From the NCBI GenBank assembly GCA_900321665.1, contig ONWY01000052.1:1-7882 (forward strand): DNA of 7,882 nt, read 5' to 3'. Positions 1-6,390 of the stretch are shown piece after piece. Below the pieces are notes generated by a model. That model was not told the DNA's origin. It worked only from the letters and a program-made list of their open reading frames with translations, and ran no database searches. The DNA comes from an uncultured Eubacteriales bacterium. GTDB taxonomy: Bacteria > Bacillota > Clostridia > Oscillospirales > Acutalibacteraceae. The stretch's first letter is position 1. Each line of letters starts with the position of its first letter. Position numbers and translations under genes: made by a program.

Positions 1-387
1 GCCTTTACTCAGGTTGGCGATGGCTGTAGCTCCTTGTCCGCCAGGGAAAATACATATCAAAGTGTCTTCTCCTAATTGGTCTGCTATTACTTGTGCCATC
101 TTATATACAGAAAGTTCATAGGCCCTTTTTTGATAACCAACAGTCTTTTTAATCCAATGTTTGATGTTGTCATTTTCGAAATAACCGAAGCTATGATTCA
201 GGTTCTCTGTCACGATGCGGCCATCGGCATATGCAGTCAAAGAATCGAAATTTGTTAGACGTTCGGCTTCCTCACCTAAGGCTAGGCTCTGTCCGTAGAC
301 AGGAATGCAAATGACGATTTTGTTGTCTTTGTATTCATGACAGGCAGTCAATACTATGCAAATAACAATTAATAAAAGATACTTCAT
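1..387 (-). CDS. Lipoprotein with SGNH/SASA-like esterase start, 3' part beyond window
   Basis: The frame is open for 129 codons from the ATG at 387 to the left edge, so the stop lies outside the window. Residues 1-16 form a lipoprotein signal: Lys2, a hydrophobic core, then the lipobox L-T-A-C with Cys16 as the lipidated residue. Residues 29-38 read PVYGQSLALG; the Gly-Gln-Ser resembles block I of SGNH/SASA carbohydrate acetylesterases, where the Ser is the nucleophile (Ser34 here). The stretch at 114-129, with GGQGATAIANL, resembles the next Gly-rich block of that family. I infer an envelope-anchored esterase acting on acetylated sugars, but the catalytic Asp/His would lie beyond the edge. 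The start is firm because an in-frame stop lies 13 codons upstream. It follows the glycosyltransferase by 59 bases with no visible promoter, so co-transcription is likely. The coding call is more certain than the function. Confidence 0.75.
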   Translation of the reverse strand, partial: MKYLLLIVICIVLTACHEYKDNKIVICIPVYGQSLALGEEAERLTNFDSLTAYADGRIVTENLNHSFGYFENDNIKHWIKKTVGYQKRAYELSVYKMAQVIADQLGEDTLICIFPGGQGATAIANLSKG

Positions 388-446
388 ATCATAAATGGAG
401 TGAGGATTACTTGTGTCAAAACGTCAAATCATCGTGATTTTATCGT

Positions 447-1349
447 TTAAGCTTTTAACCAAAAGACCAATGTGGACTTGACACCTATATATTTCAGGTA
501 GCCTGAGCGAAGGGCACGCCAGAAAACGACGGGCTTGTCGCGGAAGGGTATGAGATGTCCCGTATAGAATACCTTGCTTAACGTGTATTGTAGATACTTG
601 TGGACGATGGGGGCATGACTGAATTTAAGCAGTTCATCAGAAACTATGAGGTAGCATTCTAAGTTGTGCTTAGAAATATGTGTGCCCATTATTGATGTAG
701 ACCTTATACGATGTCTGACAAGTGACTTCTTTAGGCAGAAAATGGCATTGCTGCTGAGTGTGAGAATAGTGGTGAATAACTCGTCTTCATGTATGATGCC
801 AGAATAAAAACGCAATCCTTGCCTATTCATGAAATCATGATTAATCAATAGAAGCCAGACTGCACTATTATGAGTGTTATGGTCAAGCATCAAGTTGAGG
901 AGATCTTGTCCGTCGTATGGTGTGTTTTCTTCTGCCAGATGTGTCCTTTGAATGTCGGAAATGTGTTCATACGTACCATCCCGAAAACGTTCACCATCAA
1001 AAAAAATAAAGTCGGCATGTTTCTTTTCTGCATATTCAAAACACATTTTTAAGGCATCAGAATGACTAAGAATGTCGTCTGAATCCATCATGAAAATGTA
1101 TTGTCCCGTGGCGAGCCTCAGCGCCGTATTCCTAGCATCAGATAACCCTAGGTTCTCTTGGCTGATAGAGATAATTCGTGGGTCTTGATTCTGATATTTC
1201 TGAATAATCTCTTCACTGTTATCTGTAGAACCGTCATTGACAGCAATGATTTCAATCTCCTTCAATGTTTGTGTAAGAAGTGACTGAAATGTCTCATCTA
1301 GATAGGGAGCAACATTGTATATTGGCAATATGACACTGACTTTTACCAT
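447..1349 (-). CDS. Glycosyltransferase family 2 (GT-A fold)
   Basis: This 300-residue enzyme should transfer a sugar from a nucleotide-sugar donor to a lipid-linked or growing glycan at the cytoplasmic face of the inner membrane. The N-terminal GT-A domain is clear: VSVILPIYN at 4-12, the VNDGSTD nucleotide-binding loop at 37-43, GLSDARN at 68-74, and the metal-binding DSDD (DXD motif) at 89-92. HEDELF at 187-192 matches the usual ED acceptor/base motif of this family. The C-terminal third is basic and ends without an obvious membrane helix. I chose the start at 1349 because it begins directly with the conserved MVKVSVILPIYN and lies about ten bases after a predicted transcription start; a longer start at 1397 would sit upstream of the promoter. 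Donor and acceptor sugars cannot be told from sequence. It is divergent from the ATP-grasp gene and probably heads a transcript that includes the lipoprotein. Confidence 0.93.
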   Translation of the reverse strand: MVKVSVILPIYNVAPYLDETFQSLLTQTLKEIEIIAVNDGSTDNSEEIIQKYQNQDPRIISISQENLGLSDARNTALRLATGQYIFMMDSDDILSHSDALKMCFEYAEKKHADFIFFDGERFRDGTYEHISDIQRTHLAEENTPYDGQDLLNLMLDHNTHNSAVWLLLINHDFMNRQGLRFYSGIIHEDELFTTILTLSSNAIFCLKKSLVRHRIRSTSIMGTHISKHNLECYLIVSDELLKFSHAPIVHKYLQYTLSKVFYTGHLIPFRDKPVVFWRALRSGYLKYIGVKSTLVFWLKA

Positions 1350-1366
1350 TTGCTGTGATTTTTCTG

Positions 1367-1398
1367 CAAAAATACATTTTTTTTTGAAATAGACCAAG
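1367..1398 (-). promoter_or_regulatory. Bacteroidetes-type promoter for the GT2 gene
   Basis: Read on the minus strand, a -7 box TATTTTTG (1374-1367) matches TAnnTTTG exactly. It is preceded, after 20 bases, by CTTG (1398-1395), one mismatch from the -33 TTTG. The spacing fits the Bacteroidetes primary sigma factor promoter. Transcription would start near 1360, leaving a very short leader before the ATG at 1349. The spacer contains a run of nine A. Confidence 0.6.
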
Positions 1399-1413
1399 TA
1401 ATTTGTTTTTTTT
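1377..1413. repeat. Homopolymer A/T runs between divergent promoters
   Basis: A run of nine T (1377-1385) and a run of eight T (1406-1413) lie in the 102-base gap between the divergent GT2 and ATP-grasp genes. The first is in the -33/-7 spacer of the minus-strand promoter. The second is just upstream of the plus-strand -7 box. Such runs are prone to length change by slippage, but in AT-rich Bacteroidales intergenic DNA they are also common by chance. Confidence 0.7.
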
Positions 1414-1417
1414 GTTG

Positions 1418-1425
1418 TATCTTTG
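1418..1425 (+). promoter_or_regulatory. Bacteroidetes -7 box for the ATP-grasp gene
   Basis: TATCTTTG matches the TAnnTTTG consensus and is followed by CA, the commonest form in Bacteroides and Prevotella. Transcription would start near 1432, about 20 bases before the ATG at 1452. No TTTG stands at the preferred -33 distance; the only nearby one (1402-1405) is too close at 12 bases. The call therefore rests on the -7 box and its position. Confidence 0.55.
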
Positions 1426-1451
1426 CAAAGAGAACTGTAAAATGTTAACGT

Positions 1452-2441
1452 ATGAGTTTTCTTTCTTATAAAACAAAGTTACGCCTTTGGTCGATGTTGC
1501 ACCCTATCAGAACTTATCGTGCATGGTATTTTGACCGTCATTTTCAGTTTACTGAACAGTGGCGTAAACTTGTGGCTACTGACCCCAAAAAGGCCTTTGA
1601 TATGAAATGGAACAGATATTACAGGCGAAAGTTTCCTTGGAAGAATCCACGTACGCTAAACGAGAAACTGACTTGGATGGAAGTCTATACGGATACATCT
1701 AAGTGGTCGGAATATACCGATAAGTATGAAGTCCGTAAGCATATAGAGAGTTTGGGATTAAAAGAGATCTTGACGGATTGCTACGGCATATGGGATACTG
1801 CCGATGAGATAGATTTCGATAATCTACCTGAAAAGTTTGTGCTGAAATGTACTCATGATTGTGGGAGTACTGTTATTGTTCGTGATAAGAGCCAGATGAA
1901 TAAACAGTATATCATCGATTTTCTGAATAAGCATGTGGCTGTTAGATATGGTTATGACTCCTGTGAACCGCACTATACGGCCATCAAACCGCGTATCATG
2001 GCAGAGAGTTTGATAGAGATGGATAACAGCGAGGAGTTCTCGTCAGAAACCACTGTAGACCACAAGATACGTTGTATTGACGGTAAGGCTCAGTACGATA
2101 TGGTATGTTATGATCGTAGTTTAGAGAGTGGTAGCGGTGGCTTGAAGACCATATATGATTTGTATGACATACATACATGGCAGCCTCAGCGCCAGTATCT
2201 TGCTGATAGTGGAGTGCAGTATCGTGATGTTCCTCGTCCGCAGAACTTGGAACGCATGATCGAGATTGCAGAAATCATTGCTAAGGGCTACCCTCAAGTG
2301 CGTGTTGACTTGTATAATGTCCAGGGGAAGATATACTTTGGTGAAATGACATTCTTTGCTTTTTCAGGCATGAACAATCATTTCACTAAGAAGTTCCAAA
2401 GAATGATAGGTGCAAGAATTAAGTTACCGAAGTCGTCATAG
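1452..2441 (+). CDS. TupA-like ATP-grasp protein
   Basis: This 329-residue protein resembles the ATPgrasp_TupA family, named after the teichuronopeptide synthesis protein of alkaliphilic Bacillus. Recognisable blocks, in order, are NEKLTWM at 70-76, DKYEVRKH at 90-97, FVLKCTHDCGS at 129-139 (Lys132 a likely ATP-contacting lysine), IMAESLIE at 182-189, DHKIRCIDG at 203-211, and VRVDLYNVQGKIYFGEMTFF at 283-302, whose Asp286 and Glu298 are candidate Mg-ATP ligands. ATP-grasp enzymes join a carboxylate to an amine or thiol through an acyl-phosphate. In glycan loci this subfamily may attach amino acids or peptides to sugar acids, but that role is inferred, and such proteins are sometimes labelled as glycosyltransferases. 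There is no signal peptide, so it should be cytoplasmic. It is the only plus-strand gene in the window, has its own -7 box and no Shine-Dalgarno, and its stop overlaps that of the convergent GT4 gene. Confidence 0.88.
   Translation: MSFLSYKTKLRLWSMLHPIRTYRAWYFDRHFQFTEQWRKLVATDPKKAFDMKWNRYYRRKFPWKNPRTLNEKLTWMEVYTDTSKWSEYTDKYEVRKHIESLGLKEILTDCYGIWDTADEIDFDNLPEKFVLKCTHDCGSTVIVRDKSQMNKQYIIDFLNKHVAVRYGYDSCEPHYTAIKPRIMAESLIEMDNSEEFSSETTVDHKIRCIDGKAQYDMVCYDRSLESGSGGLKTIYDLYDIHTWQPQRQYLADSGVQYRDVPRPQNLERMIEIAEIIAKGYPQVRVDLYNVQGKIYFGEMTFFAFSGMNNHFTKKFQRMIGARIKLPKSS
2436..2441. other. Overlapping convergent stop codons
   Basis: The hexamer TCATAG ends both genes. On the plus strand it is the final Ser codon plus TAG of the ATP-grasp gene. 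On the minus strand the TCA is the TGA stop of the GT4 gene, and its last Leu codon reads back through the TAG. There is no room between the genes for a terminator, so transcripts from each side must end inside the other gene or be antisense to it. Confidence 0.95.
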
Positions 2442-3611
2442 GCTCTCTAAAGCGGCGAAGAATTTTTTTGAGTAGTTCTCCTTGTCAAAAAGTTTGGCGC
2501 GTTCAAGGGATGCTATTGACATTTGCTTTCGTTTCTCGGGATTTCCGTAGAGGTCGAGAATGGCAGAAGTCAGATTGTTGACGATATCATTTCGCTCGAC
2601 AATTGTTGCTACACCCTCGCAAATCTCAGGAATGCCGCCACTACGAGTGGTTATAAGTGGTTTTCCTGCAGCCAATGCTTCAGCAATGGTCAACCCAAAT
2701 GGTTCATCCCACATGGAAGGAAGCACTGCAATGTCAGCCAAATGAAGGTAATCTGGCATTTTTTTATATGGCACGAAGCCTGTAAATACGATCCTGTTTT
2801 CAAGATGCTTTGCCTTGTCTTTCAGTGTATGCACAAAATCATCCTCGTCACTAGTATTGCCAAAGAACGTTCCTCCGATTATCATTAGTTTAATAATGCT
2901 CTTGTCTTTTAACTGGAGCATGGCGTCAATTAATTCCGATACTCCTTTATCCTTGTTGACACGTCCACTGTAGACTATAACAAAGTCATCATCTGAGAGA
3001 CCTATATTTTTACGGCTAACAATCGAATGCTCCTTAGGGGCAAAAGACTTGACGTCAATGGCATTATATAGTGTTTGGATTTTATCACTGGAAGAAATAG
3101 TTTCCACCCTTTCTTTAATATAATTCGAGCACGTTAGAATCTTTGTTAGACCATTAAATATAGCATCATGGAAACGCGAATTAGCATTCAATAAATCGTT
3201 GTTAAGATGAAGAATGACATTTTTGTGTCCTCTTTGTGACAGTTTATATGCATGTCCGGGACTGTTTTCCAATACAAGAATGTCATAATCCCGTTTTTTA
3301 AGGTCTTTATATATTTGTTCAAAATAGTATTCAATGAAATAGTTATAGTATTCGTTTGAATTGAAGAATTTATGCATTCGTCTTTTCAATCTAGCCTTGA
3401 CACTAGTTACATCAATAAAGATATAATTGTTGACATCAGAGGATAGTGCAGGATGTTTTGTTACTTTTGGATCCCATGGGCTATAGACGGTAATATTATG
3501 GATTTTCTTTCTATTGTTGTATTCCAGATAAAAATCTATCATATTTTCTACAGCCCCCCCCTGTACGGCAGGAATTGGCAGAATGCCACATGTTAAAATA
3601 GCTATCTTCAT
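2436..3611 (-). CDS. Glycosyltransferase family 4 (GT-B fold)
   Basis: The 391-residue length is normal for GT4. The N-terminal Rossmann half starts MKIAILTCGILPIPAVQGGAVENM, where the Gly-Gly after the first strand is the usual nucleotide-sugar loop. The C-terminal half carries VIVYSGRVNKDKG at 211-223 and the retaining-enzyme E-x7-E signature EPFGLTIAE with Glu303 and Glu311, followed by GKPLI and SGGIPEI. It should transfer a hexose-type sugar with retention to a polysaccharide or lipid-linked intermediate in the cytoplasm; the exact sugar cannot be told. The start at 3611 begins directly at the first beta strand and lies about 13 bases after the expected transcription start. A run of eight G falls in codons 17-20. 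The gene converges on the ATP-grasp gene with overlapping stops, and is 150 bases downstream of the acyltransferase tail. Confidence 0.95.
   Translation of the reverse strand: MKIAILTCGILPIPAVQGGAVENMIDFYLEYNNRKKIHNITVYSPWDPKVTKHPALSSDVNNYIFIDVTSVKARLKRRMHKFFNSNEYYNYFIEYYFEQIYKDLKKRDYDILVLENSPGHAYKLSQRGHKNVILHLNNDLLNANSRFHDAIFNGLTKILTCSNYIKERVETISSSDKIQTLYNAIDVKSFAPKEHSIVSRKNIGLSDDDFVIVYSGRVNKDKGVSELIDAMLQLKDKSIIKLMIIGGTFFGNTSDEDDFVHTLKDKAKHLENRIVFTGFVPYKKMPDYLHLADIAVLPSMWDEPFGLTIAEALAAGKPLITTRSGGIPEICEGVATIVERNDIVNNLTSAILDLYGNPEKRKQMSIASLERAKLFDKENYSKKFFAALESL
3554..3561. repeat. Run of eight C (G8 in the GT4 coding strand)
   Basis: Eight consecutive C stand at codons 17-20 of the GT4 gene, where they encode Gln(end)-Gly-Gly-Ala(start). 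They are flanked by a short inverted repeat TACAG/CTGTA. The run is conspicuous in an AT-rich gene. Gain or loss of one base would shift the frame very early and remove the whole enzyme. In the given sequence the frame is intact. Confidence 0.85.
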
Positions 3612-3630
3612 AGTTACGCAATTTTGGGTA

Positions 3631-3638
3631 CAAATATA
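3631..3638 (-). promoter_or_regulatory. Bacteroidetes -7 box for the GT4 gene
   Basis: Read on the minus strand, TATATTTG matches TAnnTTTG and lies 19 bases before the ATG at 3611, which gives a leader of roughly 13 bases. No clear TTTG is present at the -33 distance. The box suggests that the GT4 gene can be transcribed separately from the acyltransferase gene upstream. Confidence 0.5.
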
Positions 3639-3761
3639 TGAATATTGTTTGTAAATATGTTCTTTTGAGTGTTAAAAGTTACAATTATAGCGAAAGGGCT
3701 TATGGAAAAATGGTTAGCATTGCCTACTGTCGTTAGTCTTACTCAGAAGGAATCCTTTTTT

Positions 3762-3968
3762 CTAATGCCATTTGGATAATGATTCTATAATTTTAGTTGT
3801 TGCTTTTTTAGAAAGGTATGCTAGAATAAAAGACAAAAGAAAACCAACAGTAAGTAATATCCATGGATTACAATTTACGTAATGTATCATTAGTATGTAG
3901 AATATGAACTCATGTACAAGATATAACTCGAGAGAATGGTTTCCGCAAAGTTGCAAAAACTCCATGAT
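3762..3968 (-). pseudogene. C-terminal fragment of an acyltransferase_3 family membrane protein
   Basis: The last 68 or so codons of the fused reading frame, ending at a TAG (3764-3762), do not belong to the beta-helix protein. They read FLQLCGNHSLELYLVHEF, the hallmark of the penultimate helix of acyltransferase_3 (OafA/NodX-like) proteins, usually written GxxSLxxYLxH. A second membrane helix follows (PWILLTVGFLLSFILAYL) and then a basic tail, as at the end of that roughly 330-380 residue family. Family members sit in the inner membrane with about ten helices and add acetyl or other acyl groups to glycans, which fits the neighbouring glycosyltransferases. The rest of the gene, including the N-terminal catalytic His region, is absent. 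The fragment's upstream limit is uncertain by about 30 bases because LQRSPSK before it could also be acyltransferase. It is called a broken gene here because of the junction; in its source genome it is probably intact. Confidence 0.75.
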
Positions 3969-6377
3969 TTTTGACGGAGACCTCTGTAATACATAAATGG
4001 TCACATTGCTGCCGGGTACCTTGTAGTAGGGCAAAATGCGGTAGTAATAGGTGGTTTTTGCCTTGGCGGTTTTATCGGTAAATGCGGTCGCCGAGCCGGA
4101 AACACCGCCGATTTTGGCAAAGCCGCTATTGCTGCTGACCGAGCGGTAAATCAAATACCCTGTTTCATAGGTTTTCTTTTTCCAGGTCAATTTCACGGTT
4201 TTGCCGCTCTTTTTCGCGCTCAGGGAAACAGAGGGCTCGTTGCCGAGCTTGTACTGCTTAGAGCCGTTAATTACATAGCGGTTACCGCCTGTGTTTTTGG
4301 AAGCGCTGTTGACATACAGATTTACCTTTGCACCCTTGAGAATCTTGTAGCCATAGGTACAAGAGCTTACCTTATTGCTCTTAATGGCATTGATTTGTGT
4401 TTTGGTATTGGTGCCGTTGATATAAATACCGATATTCTTACAAGAGCTGATAGTATTGGAATCAATGCTTTTAATCACCACACCGTTGGCACAAATACCG
4501 TTGGTTTTCGCACCGCTGATAGCGTTGCCGGAGATTTTATCGGTACCGTAACCGCCATAGCAGTAAATGCCCATGCCCTTCGGCGAGGTAATCGTGTTGC
4601 CGATAATCTGTGTGATTTTGGAATTGTGAAGCACAATACCGGTATCGCCGGGCTTGGAAATCACATTTTTATCAATCGTGCTGACCACGGAGCGGTCATC
4701 TACCACCAGCGAATCATAGGTAGTCGGGTAAAGCTTATTGGAATTAATATTTCCAATCGTCGCTTTCATAATCTTAATAGCGATTCTCGCACTTTTAATG
4801 CTGTTGCCGGAAATGGATGTTACGGAGATTTTTTCTTCGTTTTTGTCTGCTTGAATACCGATATTCACCGATTTTGTGATGGTATTTTTATCAACATTGC
4901 CAATCGCTGCATCGGAAAGCCTGATACCGTAGCCGCCGGACTTCACATTTGCAATGGTATTGCCTGTGATTTTCGTTACACTGCCGCGCGGATATTTTGC
5001 TTCATTATTAAAATTGCACACTCTGATACCGTTTAGCACAGTGGATTGTATGGTGTTATTGGTAACAGCTGCTTCGGTGCTGCCGTCTGTCACATAAATC
5101 GGGGTTTCGGCTGTGGAAGCGCTTGTCACCGTATTGTGATTGACTGTGACCGCCTTTGCATACTTGAGTTTGACGGCGCACATTTTGCCGAAAGCGGTTA
5201 AGGTGTTATCGTGAATATTGACACCCTCTACATAGTAATTGCCTGCCGGCACTGCGTCATGCTGTTTTTCCACTGCCGCAATGGCACTCTTTAGGATGAT
5301 ACCGTTGAGCAAAATGGCATGGTTGGATTGAGAGATAACGGTATTATTACTGATTTCCGCCTTCAAATCCACCGGATTTGCTTTGTCGCTATCTGTCGCG
5401 GAGAGGTACACACCCGCACCGTTGCTATCCATCGTTTTAAGCTCAATGCCGACATTATCGCCGGTGATTTGGTTGCCCTCAATGAGCAAATTGCGCATAT
5501 TAAAGCAAAGAATGGATTTCTCGACGGTATTAATGAATCTGTTATCGGTAATCTTAATATTTTCAAAATATTTGCCCTGTACCGCGGTGTGGGAAGCAAC
5601 TGCCCGCCTAACCTTATTAAAAGTACAGTCGGTGATGGTGATATTCTTGCAAAGATAATCAATTTCATCATCCAGGTGCTCGTAGCCTTGGATATGGTGC
5701 TTTTGCAGCACATCGATTTGGATTGCCTCTCTGCCGTCGCCAACATCAACATGCATATTATAGAAGGAACAGCCTGCAACCGTGAAGCCATCCACACCTG
5801 CCACCTCAATAAAGTGCGCGTTGTAGATATCGTGTGCCTTCACATTTTCAAGCACACAGTTTTTGGCATGCACAAATTTAAACATAGTGGTTGTGTAGTG
5901 GTTCGCATCCCACTCGCCGCCGGAAACGGTAATGTTTTCATAATAATAGCCGCTTGCCGGGTCATTACCGGTGGTGCCGACCTTGAGCATATTATCTGCA
6001 TAATCCAACTGAAAATGCGCATTTTCATCAGCAATTATCGAGGTGTTGGAAAAGATGTGAAATGCTCTGTCAAGACTGTATTCGCCTGCCGCCACATGGA
6101 TTTCATAGGGGTGCGCGGCATCGGCTTGCTCGCGCGCGGCATACAGTGCCTCGTAGATAGCCGCAGTGCCGTCCTCCGCTGTCACCTCAATGATGACCGG
6201 CTCCTTTTCGGGCTCCGGGTTTTCTATGGGGTCAGTCTCAAAATCGTCGTTTAAATCACCGGGGTTAATAATGTCCGTATCAAAATCGCTATCGGCGGCA
6301 AATGCCTGCACCGTAGCGGGCATTAACAAACAAATGATTAAGATAAAGGATAAAATAACACTGAATACTTTTTTCAT
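3762..6377 (-). CDS. Secreted parallel beta-helix protein with fn3 domain, fused at 3' end to foreign sequence
   Basis: The start at 6377 is set by an AGGAG seven bases upstream and by a clear signal peptide (MKKVFSVILSFILIICLLMP, cleavage near AFA-AD at 27-28); a longer frame from 6491 lies inside the GH3 gene. An acidic, Pro-rich linker follows (about 28-60), then a right-handed beta-helix (about 62-700) of many PbH1 turns of the form I-x-x-N-x-I with GI repeats. A block with DGREAIQIDV (214-223) and RRAVASHT (257-264) is a common feature of such clostridial proteins. Residues about 713-800 form a fibronectin-III-like domain (LTWKKKTYETGYLIYRS, TTYYYRILPYY). These proteins bind or cleave polysaccharides outside the cell, but I see no catalytic set here. 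The genuine protein probably ends near residue 790-803; the rest is acyltransferase sequence of another origin. The gene is 13 bases downstream of GH3 and very likely co-transcribed with it. Confidence 0.82.
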   Translation of the reverse strand: MKKVFSVILSFILIICLLMPATVQAFAADSDFDTDIINPGDLNDDFETDPIENPEPEKEPVIIEVTAEDGTAAIYEALYAAREQADAAHPYEIHVAAGEYSLDRAFHIFSNTSIIADENAHFQLDYADNMLKVGTTGNDPASGYYYENITVSGGEWDANHYTTTMFKFVHAKNCVLENVKAHDIYNAHFIEVAGVDGFTVAGCSFYNMHVDVGDGREAIQIDVLQKHHIQGYEHLDDEIDYLCKNITITDCTFNKVRRAVASHTAVQGKYFENIKITDNRFINTVEKSILCFNMRNLLIEGNQITGDNVGIELKTMDSNGAGVYLSATDSDKANPVDLKAEISNNTVISQSNHAILLNGIILKSAIAAVEKQHDAVPAGNYYVEGVNIHDNTLTAFGKMCAVKLKYAKAVTVNHNTVTSASTAETPIYVTDGSTEAAVTNNTIQSTVLNGIRVCNFNNEAKYPRGSVTKITGNTIANVKSGGYGIRLSDAAIGNVDKNTITKSVNIGIQADKNEEKISVTSISGNSIKSARIAIKIMKATIGNINSNKLYPTTYDSLVVDDRSVVSTIDKNVISKPGDTGIVLHNSKITQIIGNTITSPKGMGIYCYGGYGTDKISGNAISGAKTNGICANGVVIKSIDSNTISSCKNIGIYINGTNTKTQINAIKSNKVSSCTYGYKILKGAKVNLYVNSASKNTGGNRYVINGSKQYKLGNEPSVSLSAKKSGKTVKLTWKKKTYETGYLIYRSVSSNSGFAKIGGVSGSATAFTDKTAKAKTTYYYRILPYYKVPGSNVTIYVLQRSPSKIMEFLQLCGNHSLELYLVHEFIFYILMIHYVNCNPWILLTVGFLLSFILAYLSKKATTKIIESLSKWH
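3963..4000. other. Compositional and taxonomic junction (probable chimera breakpoint)
   Basis: Left of this interval the DNA is AT-rich with Bacteroidetes promoter boxes and polysaccharide-locus genes. Right of it the DNA is G+C-richer with a Shine-Dalgarno site and clostridial-style proteins. Within it the protein changes from the last strand of an fn3 domain (GSNVTIY) to the penultimate helix of an acyltransferase (GNHSLELYLVHEF). The breakpoint cannot be placed exactly, because VLQRSPSKIMEF could belong to either side. No insertion sequence, tRNA, direct repeat or integrase is visible around it. Confidence 0.72.
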
Positions 6378-6384
6378 GATATCA

Positions 6385-6389
6385 CTCCT
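6385..6389 (-). promoter_or_regulatory. Ribosome binding site that decides the beta-helix start
   Basis: On the minus strand AGGAG stands seven bases before the ATG at 6377, an ideal Shine-Dalgarno arrangement for Clostridia. It lies within the 13-base gap after the GH3 stop. It shows that translation starts at the signal peptide Met, and it contrasts with the left half of the window, where no gene has such a site. Confidence 0.88.
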
Positions 6390-6390
6390 A

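Noticed and set aside
1350..1397. Upstream start of the GT2 gene at 1397
   Set aside because: It lies upstream of the predicted -7 box and would add 16 residues before the conserved first beta strand.
1442..1471. ATG at 1442 as an upstream start or leader peptide for the ATP-grasp gene
   Set aside because: It is out of frame and ends after nine codons with no sign of attenuation structure.
3747..3757. AAGGAATCCTT followed by T run as a terminator after the acyltransferase tail
   Set aside because: The palindrome has a loop of only one base, and the T run is on the wrong strand for a minus-strand terminator at this spot.
3612..3761. Possible small gene or RNA in the 150-base gap between the GT4 and acyltransferase genes
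   Set aside because: No open frame of useful length and no strong hairpin was seen; only the GT4 -7 box is supported.
4200..6000. Repeated short motifs in the beta-helix gene as a DNA repeat or CRISPR array
   Set aside because: The repeats are at the protein level (PbH1 turns) with diverged DNA and uneven length, not exact direct repeats with unique spacers.
4395..6254. Long plus-strand open frames at 4395-5036 and 5319-6254
   Set aside because: They are antisense shadows of the repetitive beta-helix gene, have no ribosome binding site and show no recognisable domain. Their openness follows from the biased codon use of the real gene.
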